Shown here piece after piece: positions 44,065-53,442 of a stretch of 64,000 nt of DNA (the stretch's first letter is position 1; every line of letters starts with the position of its first letter). Position numbers and translations under genes: made by a program. Below the pieces are notes generated by a model. It saw only the letters and a program-made list of their open reading frames with translations. It did not search any database and was not told where the DNA came from. Where the stretch lies: assembly GCF_016909015.1 (NCBI RefSeq), contig NZ_JAFBFA010000001.1, positions 62,001 to 126,000 of the forward strand. Reading direction: 5' to 3'. This DNA is from Gracilibacillus alcaliphilus. Lineage in GTDB: Bacteria; Bacillota; Bacilli; Bacillales; Amphibacillaceae.

Positions 44065-45648
44065 ATGCAAGGTGTGATGAATATAACTGCAAACATATTT
44101 TTTAAATACCAAGATGTACTAGAGAGACTAACGGTAGGTGTTATTATCACTAATAAGGATGGCCTTATACAATTTGCAAATGAGGAAGCCAAGTCTTTAT
44201 TGAAGTTACATGAGCTAGAGAATATGTCAATTGCAGATGTAATAGAAGAACCTTGCATGGTAGAGGTTAAGCAATTACATAAACACATAGAGCGTGTTGA
44301 TAAAATAAAACAAACACAGCAGTCGATCATTATCGAGTATGCCCCATACTTACATGAAAATGGTACCTTACAAGGGATGATGTTAACGTTTGAAACGACA
44401 GATCATGTGCAGGAACAAGAAAGAATGATTAACAATTCTGATTTGGAAAAGGAAGTATTTCAGCATTTACTCGTCAACTATCAACATGAATTTCGTGTGC
44501 TGCTTCCTGATCAGACGGAATGGTTAGTGAGTGAGCATTGGCAGGAAGTAAATCAGCAAACAAGTATATATTTTGCTGATTTGGCTGATCAACAGGCGAA
44601 AGATGTATTAAAGTCGAGAAGAGAGAAAAGTCAAGTCTTATTGCCAGCAAACTCGATGACAGCTGAACGTGTCCAACTAGTCAGCCGGCCTTTGCAAAAC
44701 AATGGAAAGCTGCTGGGCTGCCTGCAATATTTGATCATTGATTCATCACATGATACTGTTACAGAATTGCAAATGATGAAGCGATTGGTACGAAAACTGG
44801 AAAAAACAGAAACTATAGAAGATATAGTAGGTTCAAGCCATATGATTAATATAGCAAGGGAACAGGCCAAGCTTTATGCCAAGATGAGCGATTCGATTAT
44901 TATTCGCGGCGATAAAGGAACTGGTAAACAGATGTTGGCTCAAGCTATCCATCAACAAAGTGATCGTTTTGCTCATCCGTTTATCCCTTTTTTTGTTTCC
45001 AAATTAAATGAAGCAACATTTATCGAGTTAACACAAGAAGCAAAGGACGGTACGGTGTATTTACAGGTGGATGAAATTCCTGATATAGAACGACAAAAAG
45101 AGTTATATCGCTTTTTGAAGGAAACTACTCAAGTGCGGTTACTGTTTGGAACAGAGAGCATATGGTCACCGAGGGAATGGTATTTGCCACTGTATGAAAG
45201 TTTGCAGACTTTTCAGATTGTCTTACCACCGTTAAAAGAACGCCTCGAAGATCTCGATGACTTAGTGGCAGATATAGTGGCACAATATAATAGACAATTA
45301 CAACGCGATATTCGATCCGTTGATCCACAAGTTATTGATTATTGGAAAAGCTTAGAATGGCCGGGGAATATTGCTCAGTTACAGCAAACACTGGAGCATA
45401 TCATTTGGCAGATGAGTATCACAGAGAAGGTCGTCCGGATAGAACATATTCAGCAAGAACCTCTTGATCTTCCTGCCGTAACAGCAGATGAAACCTTATC
45501 TTTACAAGCTGCTATGGACCAATATGAGAAGAACTATATCTATGAAATGCTCAAAAAGCACCAATTTAACAAAACCAAAACAGCGAAAGCGCTCGGAGTA
45601 TCGATTAGAAACCTTTATTATAAAATGGAGAAGTATCAGATGGATTGA
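44065..45648 (+). CDS. bkdR: BkdR-type regulator lacking the GAFTGA loop
   Basis: A 527-residue regulator with a PAS-like domain (about 10-115), a linker, an AAA+ domain and a Fis-type HTH (TAKALGVSIRNLYYKMEKYQ). Walker A is GDKGTGKQ (282-289) and Walker B VDEIPD (335-340). Only about 47 residues separate them, against about 64 in NtrC-type proteins, and the ELFGHEKGAFTGA segment that contacts sigma-54 is missing. PPLKERLEDLDDL is present. It stands where B. subtilis has the sigma-54 activator BkdR (692 aa). The start is uncertain: ATG 44065 or 44077. Confidence 0.85.
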   Translation: MQGVMNITANIFFKYQDVLERLTVGVIITNKDGLIQFANEEAKSLLKLHELENMSIADVIEEPCMVEVKQLHKHIERVDKIKQTQQSIIIEYAPYLHENGTLQGMMLTFETTDHVQEQERMINNSDLEKEVFQHLLVNYQHEFRVLLPDQTEWLVSEHWQEVNQQTSIYFADLADQQAKDVLKSRREKSQVLLPANSMTAERVQLVSRPLQNNGKLLGCLQYLIIDSSHDTVTELQMMKRLVRKLEKTETIEDIVGSSHMINIAREQAKLYAKMSDSIIIRGDKGTGKQMLAQAIHQQSDRFAHPFIPFFVSKLNEATFIELTQEAKDGTVYLQVDEIPDIERQKELYRFLKETTQVRLLFGTESIWSPREWYLPLYESLQTFQIVLPPLKERLEDLDDLVADIVAQYNRQLQRDIRSVDPQVIDYWKSLEWPGNIAQLQQTLEHIIWQMSITEKVVRIEHIQQEPLDLPAVTADETLSLQAAMDQYEKNYIYEMLKKHQFNKTKTAKALGVSIRNLYYKMEKYQMD

Positions 45649-45656
45649 GGTGTTAT

Positions 45657-46736
45657 ATGAAGAAAAAGGATGTGCAGCGGATTTTAGTGATTAATCCCAT
45701 GGTAGAAACGACTCAAATCGCATTATTTGAACAGGAGGATTGTCTGTTCGAGAAGAATATTCCCTTACCAGAAGCATTGATTCAGAAAGAGTTAGATGAT
45801 CAACTAGAGGAACGGAAACAACTGATTTTAGAGTCTGTTTACTCATTAGGAATAGATATCGCCAGTATTGCTGCGGTTTGTGGTATCGGGGGATTACTTC
45901 GGCCGATTGAGGGCGGGACCTACTTAGTGAATGATAAAATGTTAGATGATCTAAGGACAGCCATTTATGGTGCACATGTGTCTAATCTTGGTGCACTGTT
46001 GGCCTCTGCAATTGCTTCTGATTGGAATAAATCTGCCTATATTGTCGATCCAGTTGTAGTAGATGAAATGCTAGCTATCGCTAAGAAGACAGGAATACCC
46101 TCTATTGAACGTAAAAGTATCTTTCATGCCTTGAATCAGAAATCGGCCGCACGCTCATTAGCCGAATCCTTGGATCTTCGTTATGAGGAATGTAATTTTG
46201 TGGTAGCCCATCTGGGCGGCGGTGTTACAGTCGGGGCACATCGGCAAGGTAAAGTCATCGATGTCAATAATGGCTTTGATGGAGATGGGCCGTTCTCTTT
46301 TGAACGAGCAGGCAGTATACCAAACAAAGATTTAGTTCATCTATGCTTTGAACCGAGTGCAACGAAGGAAGGGGTTTTACAGCAGATTATTTATAAGAGT
46401 GGTATGAAAGAATACTTGGGTATTGAAAGAAAGAATGATTTATTTTTACTATGGCGTACAGATACCGCCAAGGTAAAAGAAGTATTTGATATATTAGCCT
46501 ATCAAGTGGCAAAGGAAATTGGCAAGATGAGTACTGTTTTAGCAGGGGATGTCAGGGCAATTGTTTTAACAGGTTATTTGGCTGAGTATGATTATCTATA
46601 TGAGCAAATTTTGAGACAAGTGAGCTGGATTGCTGATGTTTACTGCTATCCAGGTGAGAATATTATGCTGGCCTTGGCACAAGGAACACTTCGAGTATTA
46701 AATGGTATAGAAGATGTGAAGCAATATCAAGAATGA
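45657..46736 (+). CDS. buk: Butyrate kinase
   Basis: A 359-residue acetokinase-family enzyme. VINPMVETTQIALF at the start, VVAHLGGGVTVGAHRQGKVI in the middle and YPGENIMLALAQGTLRVL at the end are family blocks. It converts branched acyl-phosphates to acids with ATP formation, or the reverse. Start ATG 45657 has GAGGTGTT upstream. It follows bkdR by 8 nt; its usual partner ptb, and bcd, are absent here. Confidence 0.94.
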   Translation: MKKKDVQRILVINPMVETTQIALFEQEDCLFEKNIPLPEALIQKELDDQLEERKQLILESVYSLGIDIASIAAVCGIGGLLRPIEGGTYLVNDKMLDDLRTAIYGAHVSNLGALLASAIASDWNKSAYIVDPVVVDEMLAIAKKTGIPSIERKSIFHALNQKSAARSLAESLDLRYEECNFVVAHLGGGVTVGAHRQGKVIDVNNGFDGDGPFSFERAGSIPNKDLVHLCFEPSATKEGVLQQIIYKSGMKEYLGIERKNDLFLLWRTDTAKVKEVFDILAYQVAKEIGKMSTVLAGDVRAIVLTGYLAEYDYLYEQILRQVSWIADVYCYPGENIMLALAQGTLRVLNGIEDVKQYQE

Positions 46737-46750
46737 GAGGAATGTAGCGA

Positions 46751-48169
46751 ATGGCAATCAATTATGATCTCGTAATACTAGGCGGCGGCACAGGCGGTTA
46801 TGTAGCTGCAATTCAAGCAGCACAAGCAGGATTAAAGACGGCTATCGTCGAAAAGGATAAATTAGGCGGTACTTGCCTCCATAAAGGCTGTATACCAACT
46901 AAGGCATTATTGAAAAGTGCTGCCGTCTTCCAACAAGTTAAACAAGCAGCAGATTTTGGTGTAGAAACTACCGATCCGACCTTTCATTTAACGGCAGCAA
47001 TGGAACGCAAAAATCAGATTATTCAATCTTTATATAGCGGGGTTAAACAATTAATTCCCTCCAATAAAATTGATTTATACACAGGCTATGGCAGGATTTT
47101 AGGACCATCGATTTTCTCACCGATTGCTGGCTCGATTTCTGTGGAATATGAAGGGGATAAGGAGAATGATATTCTCGTCCCTAAGAATGTGATGATTGCA
47201 ACTGGTTCTGTACCGAGCTTGCTTCCAAACATGGAGGTAGACCATCAATTTATTACAACATCAGATGATTTAATACAGATGGAACAATTACCGGAGTCGA
47301 TCATTATTGTCGGCGGCGGAGTAATTGGGTTAGAATGGGCTTCCTTTTTGCATGATGTAGGAGTTCAGGTATCGATTATCGAAGCACAAGAACAGATATT
47401 ACCAGGATTTGATCAAGATGTTGTCAAACATATGAAACAAGTCCTAAAGAAAAAAGGGATTCAAGTGGTGGAACAAGCCCTCCTGCAAGAAGCGAAAATA
47501 ACTGACCAAGTAACGGTTACCTACCAGCATCAAAATAGTCAAAAACAAATGACGGCAGATAAGGTGCTCATTGCTATTGGCAGAAAAGCGAACACGTATA
47601 AAATAGGTATTGAAAATTCAGATATTGAATTAGATGACAAAGGTTTTGTTCGAGTAAATCAACACTATCAGACCAAAGAAGCGCATATCTATGCAATCGG
47701 TGATGTGATCGGCGGAAAACAGCTGGCTCATGTTGCAACCTATGAGGCAAGGCAGGCTATTGCTCATATCACAGGAAGTGCGACAAGTAAGCTGACAGAA
47801 AATGAAATCCCTGCTTGTATCTACAGTAATCCAGAAATTGCTGTTATAGGCCTTACGGAAGCGGAGGCGAAGGCACAAAGGATAGACTATGCCGTGACAA
47901 AGGTTTCTGGCCTGGCAATCGGCAAGGCGCATGTGAATGGTGATGTCCACGGATTTACGAAATTAATCAAAGACCGTAAAACAAATGATCTTTTAGGTAT
48001 TCATATGGTAGGCGATCAAGTGACCGAGCTAATTGGACAGGCCAGTTTAGCAAAATATTTTGACAGTTCTGTCCAAGAGTTATCTGAGGTAATCTATCCG
48101 CATCCATCTTTAAATGAAATTATTGGAGAAGCAGCTCTAGCAGCTGAGGGGAGGAAATTACATGGTTAA
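46751..48169 (+). CDS. lpdV: Dihydrolipoyl dehydrogenase of the branched-chain keto acid complex (E3)
   Basis: A 472-residue flavoprotein: FAD loop LGGGTGGYVAAIQAAQAG, redox disulfide GGTCLHKGCIPTKALL, NAD loop IVGGGVIGLEWASFL, YAIGDVIGG and the C-terminal catalytic HPHSLNEI-type text YPHPSLNEIIGEAAL. It reoxidises the lipoamide of BkdB. GAGAGGAATG precedes ATG. It overlaps bkdAA by 8 nt. Confidence 0.95.
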   Translation: MAINYDLVILGGGTGGYVAAIQAAQAGLKTAIVEKDKLGGTCLHKGCIPTKALLKSAAVFQQVKQAADFGVETTDPTFHLTAAMERKNQIIQSLYSGVKQLIPSNKIDLYTGYGRILGPSIFSPIAGSISVEYEGDKENDILVPKNVMIATGSVPSLLPNMEVDHQFITTSDDLIQMEQLPESIIIVGGGVIGLEWASFLHDVGVQVSIIEAQEQILPGFDQDVVKHMKQVLKKKGIQVVEQALLQEAKITDQVTVTYQHQNSQKQMTADKVLIAIGRKANTYKIGIENSDIELDDKGFVRVNQHYQTKEAHIYAIGDVIGGKQLAHVATYEARQAIAHITGSATSKLTENEIPACIYSNPEIAVIGLTEAEAKAQRIDYAVTKVSGLAIGKAHVNGDVHGFTKLIKDRKTNDLLGIHMVGDQVTELIGQASLAKYFDSSVQELSEVIYPHPSLNEIIGEAALAAEGRKLHG

Positions 48170-49160
48170 TCAAACAAAACAAGCAGAATTAAGTAAGGAT
48201 ACACTGGTGGCGATGTATCAAGAGATGCTCTTGGCAAGAAGAATTGATGAACGTATGTGGCTGTTAAATCGTGCCGGCAGTATTCCGTTCGTTGTCTCTT
48301 GTCAAGGACAGGAAGTAGCACAAATTGCAGCCTCTTACGCCTTAAATAAAGATGAAGATTTTGTTTTACCTTATTATCGTGATTTAGGTGTTGTCCTTCA
48401 TTTCGGAATGACAGTGAAAGAAGTCTTCTTACAGGCATATGGGAAAGCAGAAGACCCTAATTCTGGCGGACGGCAAATGCCTAGCCACTATGGACAGAAG
48501 AAGAATCGCATTGTAACCGGCTCTTCACCTGTTACAACCCAAGTACCACATGCAGCAGGGTTTGCCCTGGCGTCTAAAATGGAAAAGCGCAACGTTGTTT
48601 CCTTTGTGACGTTAGGTGAAGGCTCCTCCAATCAAGGAGATTTCCACGAAGGCTTGAACTTTGCAGCGGTGCATAAATTGCCGATGATTGTGATGGTAGA
48701 GAATAATAAATACGCGATTAGTGTGCCGCTGAGTCGACAAGTAGCTTGTGAGAACATCTCTGATCGGGCTATTGGCTATGGGATACCTGGTGTAACTGTG
48801 GATGGTAACGATGCATTAGAAATCTATCGTGTAGTGAAAGAAGCTCATGAGCGGGCACTAAATGGGGAAGGACCAACTTTAATTGAAACGATTTCCTACC
48901 GTCTTACACCACATTCCAGTGATGATGATGATATGACCTACCGTACAAAAGATGAGGTAGCCGATCATCGAACACTGGACGGTATTGCCCAATTCCGTGA
49001 TATGTTAATCGAACAAGGTTATTTAACGGAAGCAGAAGATCAAGAAATAGAAGAGAAGATCAAACAAGAAATAAATGAAGCAACCGACTATGCAGAAAAT
49101 GCACCATATGCCGGTGTGTCAACATTGACAGATCATGTCTATGGACAAGGAGGGGAATAA
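48162..49160 (+). CDS. bkdAA: Branched-chain keto acid dehydrogenase E1 alpha
   Basis: A 332-residue E1 alpha subunit. ARRIDERMWLLNRAGSIPFV, SGGRQMPSHYGQKKNRIVTG, and the ThDP-binding TLGEGSSNQGDFHEGLNFAA through ENNKYAISVP are present, and the phosphorylation-loop-like SYRLTPHSSDDDD is intact. With BkdAB it decarboxylates keto acids from Val, Leu and Ile. The GGGAGG-type site lies inside lpdV. Confidence 0.95.
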   Translation: MVNQTKQAELSKDTLVAMYQEMLLARRIDERMWLLNRAGSIPFVVSCQGQEVAQIAASYALNKDEDFVLPYYRDLGVVLHFGMTVKEVFLQAYGKAEDPNSGGRQMPSHYGQKKNRIVTGSSPVTTQVPHAAGFALASKMEKRNVVSFVTLGEGSSNQGDFHEGLNFAAVHKLPMIVMVENNKYAISVPLSRQVACENISDRAIGYGIPGVTVDGNDALEIYRVVKEAHERALNGEGPTLIETISYRLTPHSSDDDDMTYRTKDEVADHRTLDGIAQFRDMLIEQGYLTEAEDQEIEEKIKQEINEATDYAENAPYAGVSTLTDHVYGQGGE

Positions 49161-49162
49161 TA

Positions 49163-50146
49163 GTGGCTGTCTTAACATATATACAGGCCGTCAATCAGGC
49201 TTTAAGAGAAGAATTAGAACGAGATGAGAAGGTATTTATCTTAGGTGAGGATGTCGGACAACGCGGTGGTGTATTCTTAGCTACGGATGGTCTTTATGAA
49301 CAGTTTGGCGAAGAGCGAGTGTTGGATACACCATTAGCAGAATCAGCTATTGCCGGAGTAGGTATTGGTGCAGCCATGTATGGGATGAAGCCAGTAGCCG
49401 AAATGCAGTTTGCCGATTTTATTATGCCTGCCATTAACCAGATTATTTCAGAAGCAGCTCGCATTCGTTATCGTTCAAATAATGACTGGAACTGTCCGAT
49501 TACAATTAGAGCTCCGTATGGTGCGGGAGTACATGGTGGACTTTATCATTCCCAATCGATTGAAGCAATCTTTGCTAATCAACCTGGATTAAAAATTGTG
49601 ATGCCTTCTAGTCCATATGATGCAAAAGGCTTGCTCAAATCAGCTATTCGTGATGAGGACCCTGTTCTGTTTTTGGAACATAAGCGTGCGTATCGATTGT
49701 TGAAGGAAGAAGTGCCAGAAGAAGATTACACCCTGCCAATCGGCAAGGCGGAAACCAAGCGTAGCGGGGAAGATGTAACGGTTATTACGTATGGTTTGTG
49801 TGTTCATTTTGCTAAACAAGCGGCAGAGAAGCTAGAACAGGAAGGCATCAGTACCGAAATATTGGATTTGCGGACAGTTTACCCGCTGGATCAACAAGCC
49901 ATTATCGAGGCGGCCTCTAAGACAGGCAAAGTGTTGTTAGTAACGGAAGATAATAAGGAAGGCAGTATACTTGGAGAAGTAGCCGCCATTATTAGTGAGC
50001 ATTGTTTATATGATTTGGATGCACCAGTCAAGCGTTTAGCAGGTCCTGATACACCGGCAACTCCTTTTGCTGCACCTTTGGAAAAGGCCTTTCTGGTGAA
50101 TGCCGATAAAATCGAACAAGCCATTAGAGAATTAGCAGAATTTTAA
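49163..50146 (+). CDS. bkdAB: Branched-chain keto acid dehydrogenase E1 beta
   Basis: A 327-residue transketolase-like beta subunit: VFILGEDVGQRGGVFLATDG, DTPLAESAIAGVGIGAAMYG, RAPYGAGVHGGLYHSQSIEA and the C-terminal VKRLAGPDTPATPFA. It forms the heterotetramer with BkdAA. GTG start two bases after the bkdAA stop, with AAGGAGGGGAA inside the end of bkdAA. Confidence 0.95.
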   Translation: MAVLTYIQAVNQALREELERDEKVFILGEDVGQRGGVFLATDGLYEQFGEERVLDTPLAESAIAGVGIGAAMYGMKPVAEMQFADFIMPAINQIISEAARIRYRSNNDWNCPITIRAPYGAGVHGGLYHSQSIEAIFANQPGLKIVMPSSPYDAKGLLKSAIRDEDPVLFLEHKRAYRLLKEEVPEEDYTLPIGKAETKRSGEDVTVITYGLCVHFAKQAAEKLEQEGISTEILDLRTVYPLDQQAIIEAASKTGKVLLVTEDNKEGSILGEVAAIISEHCLYDLDAPVKRLAGPDTPATPFAAPLEKAFLVNADKIEQAIRELAEF

Positions 50147-50165
50147 AGAAGAAGGAGTGAGAAAC

Positions 50166-51437
50166 GTGGCAGTCCAACGAATAAAAATGCCTCAATTAGG
50201 TGAAAGTGTGACAGAGGGTACTATAAGCACATGGCTTGTAAAGGCTGGTGATAAGGTAGAGAAATATGATCCGATCGCAGAGGTGATGACAGATAAGGTC
50301 AATGCCGAAGTGCCTTCCTCTTTTTCTGGTACGATTACGGAATTAGTGGCAGTAGAGGGAGAAACGATTGAGGTCGGACAATTGATGTGTTACATAGAAG
50401 TGGAAGGATTGGCAGCGGAACCTGCTGTAGAACAACAAGCCGCTTCTGAGACTAATGTAACAGCTCCAGAGGGAGCGGCCGATATGAAGAAACGCTATTC
50501 CCCAGTCGTTATGCGCTTAGCTCAAGAACATCAGGTTGATTTAAACAAAGTAAACGGTACAGGAAAAGGCGGAAGAATTACACGGAAAGATATCGAGGCT
50601 TATATTGCCAAAGGCCAATCAGAAGCAAAGCCAGTTAGTGAGCCAGTGTCTGCAAGTGAAACTTCCCATTCAGAACCGGCTGAAGCGGAAGAGTTCACCC
50701 CGCCTATTATTAGAAGACGACAAGTGAAAGTCAATCCAGGTGATCGTGAAATTCCAGTTACAGGACTTCGGAAAACCATTGCCCAGAATATGGTTCGTTC
50801 TAAAACGGAAATCCCGCATGCATGGATGATGATCGAGGTCGATGTGACTAACCTTGTAGCTTATCGGAATGCAGAAAAAGACAGTTTCAGGGAGAACGAA
50901 GGTTATAATTTATCTTATTTTGCTTTCTTTTTGAATGCAGTAGCCAAAGCCTTGAAGAAATTTCCAGAACTGAACAGCTGTTGGGCTGGAGATAAGATTA
51001 TTCAGCGCAATGATATTAACTTGTCGATTGCGGTAGCTCATGAACATGAGTTATATGTCCCAGTTATCAAGAATGTGGATGAAAAGAGTATCAAAGGAAT
51101 TGCCAAAGAAATTGCTCAATTATCGAAAAAGGCAAGAACTAATTCCTTAACACAAGAGGATATGGAAGGTGGCACGTTTACGGTTAATAACACAGGTTCC
51201 TTTGGTTCGGTAGAATCCATGGGGGTTATTAACTATCCGCAAGCAGCTATCCTGCAAGTAGAATCTATTGTTAAGCGCCCGGTCATTATCGATGATATGT
51301 TTGCCGCACGTGATATGGTCAATCTCTGTCTTTCATTAGACCACCGCGTCTTGGATGGTGTGATCTGTGGTGCATTTATGTCTCATGTGAAGGCGATCCT
51401 GGAGAATATTTCTAGCGATACAACGCCGATTTATTAG
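50166..51437 (+). CDS. bkdB: Branched-chain keto acid dehydrogenase E2 (lipoamide acyltransferase)
   Basis: A 423-residue E2. The lipoyl domain has EVMTDKVNAEV with lipoyl-Lys44, the E3-binding domain YSPVVMRLAQEHQVDLNKVN and GKGGRITRKDIEAY follows, and the acyltransferase domain ends with SLDHRVLDGVICGAF. It passes the acyl group to CoA. I use GTG 50166, with AAGGAGTGAG upstream; the GTG three codons earlier lies too near it. Last gene of the bkd operon. Confidence 0.95.
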   Translation: MAVQRIKMPQLGESVTEGTISTWLVKAGDKVEKYDPIAEVMTDKVNAEVPSSFSGTITELVAVEGETIEVGQLMCYIEVEGLAAEPAVEQQAASETNVTAPEGAADMKKRYSPVVMRLAQEHQVDLNKVNGTGKGGRITRKDIEAYIAKGQSEAKPVSEPVSASETSHSEPAEAEEFTPPIIRRRQVKVNPGDREIPVTGLRKTIAQNMVRSKTEIPHAWMMIEVDVTNLVAYRNAEKDSFRENEGYNLSYFAFFLNAVAKALKKFPELNSCWAGDKIIQRNDINLSIAVAHEHELYVPVIKNVDEKSIKGIAKEIAQLSKKARTNSLTQEDMEGGTFTVNNTGSFGSVESMGVINYPQAAILQVESIVKRPVIIDDMFAARDMVNLCLSLDHRVLDGVICGAFMSHVKAILENISSDTTPIY

Positions 51438-51489
51438 AAGGAAAGGCAGATACAACCCCAAATTATTAGCAAAAATAAGACATATATAG

Positions 51490-51528
51490 ATGGAGCGGGG
51501 CCAGTGCTTGCCCGCTCCATTAGTTTAT
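51490..51528 (+). terminator. Terminator of the bkd operon
   Basis: ATGGAGCGGG / CCCGCTCCAT stem. The following T-run is short. Confidence 0.65.
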
Positions 51529-51831
51529 GTATACATAAATGGATGAGAAGGAGACATTAAAATTGTCCCAACTTTTATTATAAGTATACTTTTATGCAGA
51601 AACGGCATTTGTATTTTCTTATATCTGTATAAGATGGGATTGTAAACCGATATGGGATTTATTAAAATCTTAACGAGAATTATATACATGTTAACATGAC
51701 TTTTCATTGGAGTTTAGTTATAATTTTTAGATAGGTATTAACATTAGGGGATAAGTTGTTTAGCTTAAAAAGTATCGTCAACTAGCTAACTAAACAATAT
51801 AAAGCATCAGTAAACATATCAGGGGGATCAG

Positions 51832-52740
51832 ATGGCAAAACTATTGGAGCTTTATAATATTACTAAGAGATTTTCGAATAAAACAATTTATTCAAAATGT
51901 TTCATTAACAATACATTCTAAGGAAATAATGGCCATTTTAGGTGGAAATGGAACCGGGGTTGGAACGGCCGGACAGCGGTAAGGTTCGATATAGCTGTAA
52001 AAAGTTAAGAGTAGGTTATATACCGGATCGTTTTCCAAAAGATATTCGCTTTACACCTATGGAATACTTAAGCGTGGGGAAAATAAATGGAATGGCTTCC
52101 TCCTGCCTATATCGGCGACTTCCTGCACTTTTAGCCCGTTTTCAATTAGACAAATACAGTAATCAACGCATCCATAAACTATCTAAAGGAAATATTCAGA
52201 AAGTAGCTATTATTCAAGCTGTGCTACAGCAACCAGAGTTGTTAATCATGGATGAACCGGTATCTGGTTTAGATTTTTCCGCACAACAAGAATTGTTGCT
52301 TCTCATCAAGGAATTAAAGGAACAAGGGACAGCGTTTTTGCTTTTGTATATCCGATCGTTTTTGACATGTTTTCAGAGCCTGTTTCTTTTTCGATTGGCT
52401 TGATATCGTTTATCCATCATATATTGTTATTTACGCTAGGTGTATGTGTTGGTAGTCTATTCAAGAAGGTAATCTGGCTTAGCCCTGTAAATACTTATGG
52501 AGGGTTTGCTCTTACTATTGTCTTATCCATAGCAGCTATCGGTATACATGATATACTGCCTTGCAACCAGTTACATGGCTGATTTCACCTGCTGTTTATC
52601 CTCAAGAAGTATTAATGGTTTGGAATGGATCCACCTTGATCGATTTAGCTTGGTTTCCTTTTATCTGGGTGATGATATATAGTATAATGATATTAGCCCT
52701 GTTCCTGAAGTTGGCAAAAAAAATAAGGAGGAGAGGGACA
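51832..52740 (+). pseudogene. ABC transporter ATPase-permease remnant
   Basis: Starts properly (AGGGGGAT, then ATG, AKLLELYNITKRFSNKTI), frameshifts, and continues IQNVSLTIHSKEIMAILGGN. The Walker A Lys-Ser/Thr and following residues are gone. A third frame holds KLSKGNIQKVAIIQAVLQQP (signature) and LLIMDEPVSGLD (Walker B). Near 52335 the ATPase frame passes into permease text in yet another frame: AFVYPIVFDMFSEPVSFSIG, then multi-helix sequence to ILP, and after another shift TWLISPAVYPQEVLMVWNG to LFLKLAKKIRRRG. So an ATPase gene and its permease gene were fused by a deletion and both are dead. Confidence 0.85.
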
Positions 52741-52743
52741 CAG

Positions 52744-53295
52744 ATGAACAAGACAGAAACTAAATCAGAGGTTTATACTTGGATTAAATCGGTATTGTTA
52801 GCCTTGTTAATTGTTGTTCTCGTTCGGAGTTTCTTATTATCATCATCTGTTGTGATGGGGGAATCCATGTCACCAACGTTTGAACATAATGATCGATTGG
52901 TTATTAGTAAAATATCAGATATTGAACGTTTTGATATGGTAGTATTCCACGCACCTGATGCCGATGATTATTATGTCAAAAGAGTTATCGGTCTGCCAGG
53001 TGATACGATTGAAATAGATGAGGAAGTGCTCTATGTGAATGGAGAAGCAATCCAAGAACCGTATATAGCTGAATCGGAGGAAGAGGAAGATTCTCCTATC
53101 ACAAGGAAGACAGATTTTACCTTAGAAGAGATGACTGGCCAATCCAGTGTTCCAGATCAAAATCTGTTTGTATTAGGGGATAATCGCATGAACAGTAAAG
53201 ACAGCCGGTTCTTTGGCTTTATCCATGAGGATGATGTGATTGGGAAAGTGAAATTCCGATACTTTCCTTTTACAGGTATTGGCATACCTAGATAA
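52744..53295 (+). CDS. sipS: Type I signal peptidase
   Basis: A 183-residue SipS-type signal peptidase. One N-terminal membrane helix (IKSVLLALLIVVLVRSFLLS), catalytic Ser41 in VMGESMSPTF, catalytic Lys79 in YYVKRVIGLPGD, and box E LGDNRMNSKDSRFFGFI. It cleaves secretory signal peptides at the outer membrane face. ATG 52744 follows AAGGAGGAGAGGG. The frame is open upstream into the permease remnant, a relic and not part of the enzyme. Paralogue choice (sipS versus others) is not certain. Confidence 0.93.
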   Translation: MNKTETKSEVYTWIKSVLLALLIVVLVRSFLLSSSVVMGESMSPTFEHNDRLVISKISDIERFDMVVFHAPDADDYYVKRVIGLPGDTIEIDEEVLYVNGEAIQEPYIAESEEEEDSPITRKTDFTLEEMTGQSSVPDQNLFVLGDNRMNSKDSRFFGFIHEDDVIGKVKFRYFPFTGIGIPR

Positions 53296-53298
53296 AGA

Positions 53299-53356
53299 GA
53301 GATTTCCAGTAACAGGGAATGAACAACACTCCTGTTGCTGGCAATCTCATTTGTTT
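53299..53356 (+). terminator. Terminator after the signal peptidase gene
   Basis: GAGATT...AATCTC and CCAGTAACAGG / CCTGTTGCTGG pair around a loop, then TTTGTTTT. Confidence 0.7.
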
Positions 53357-53442
53357 TATATGGGTTGTCGTGCTATCAAAAAACGAAATGGAAGAGACCG
53401 TGTTGCTACAATGTGCTTAAAAATCCCATATATGGAATTTAT

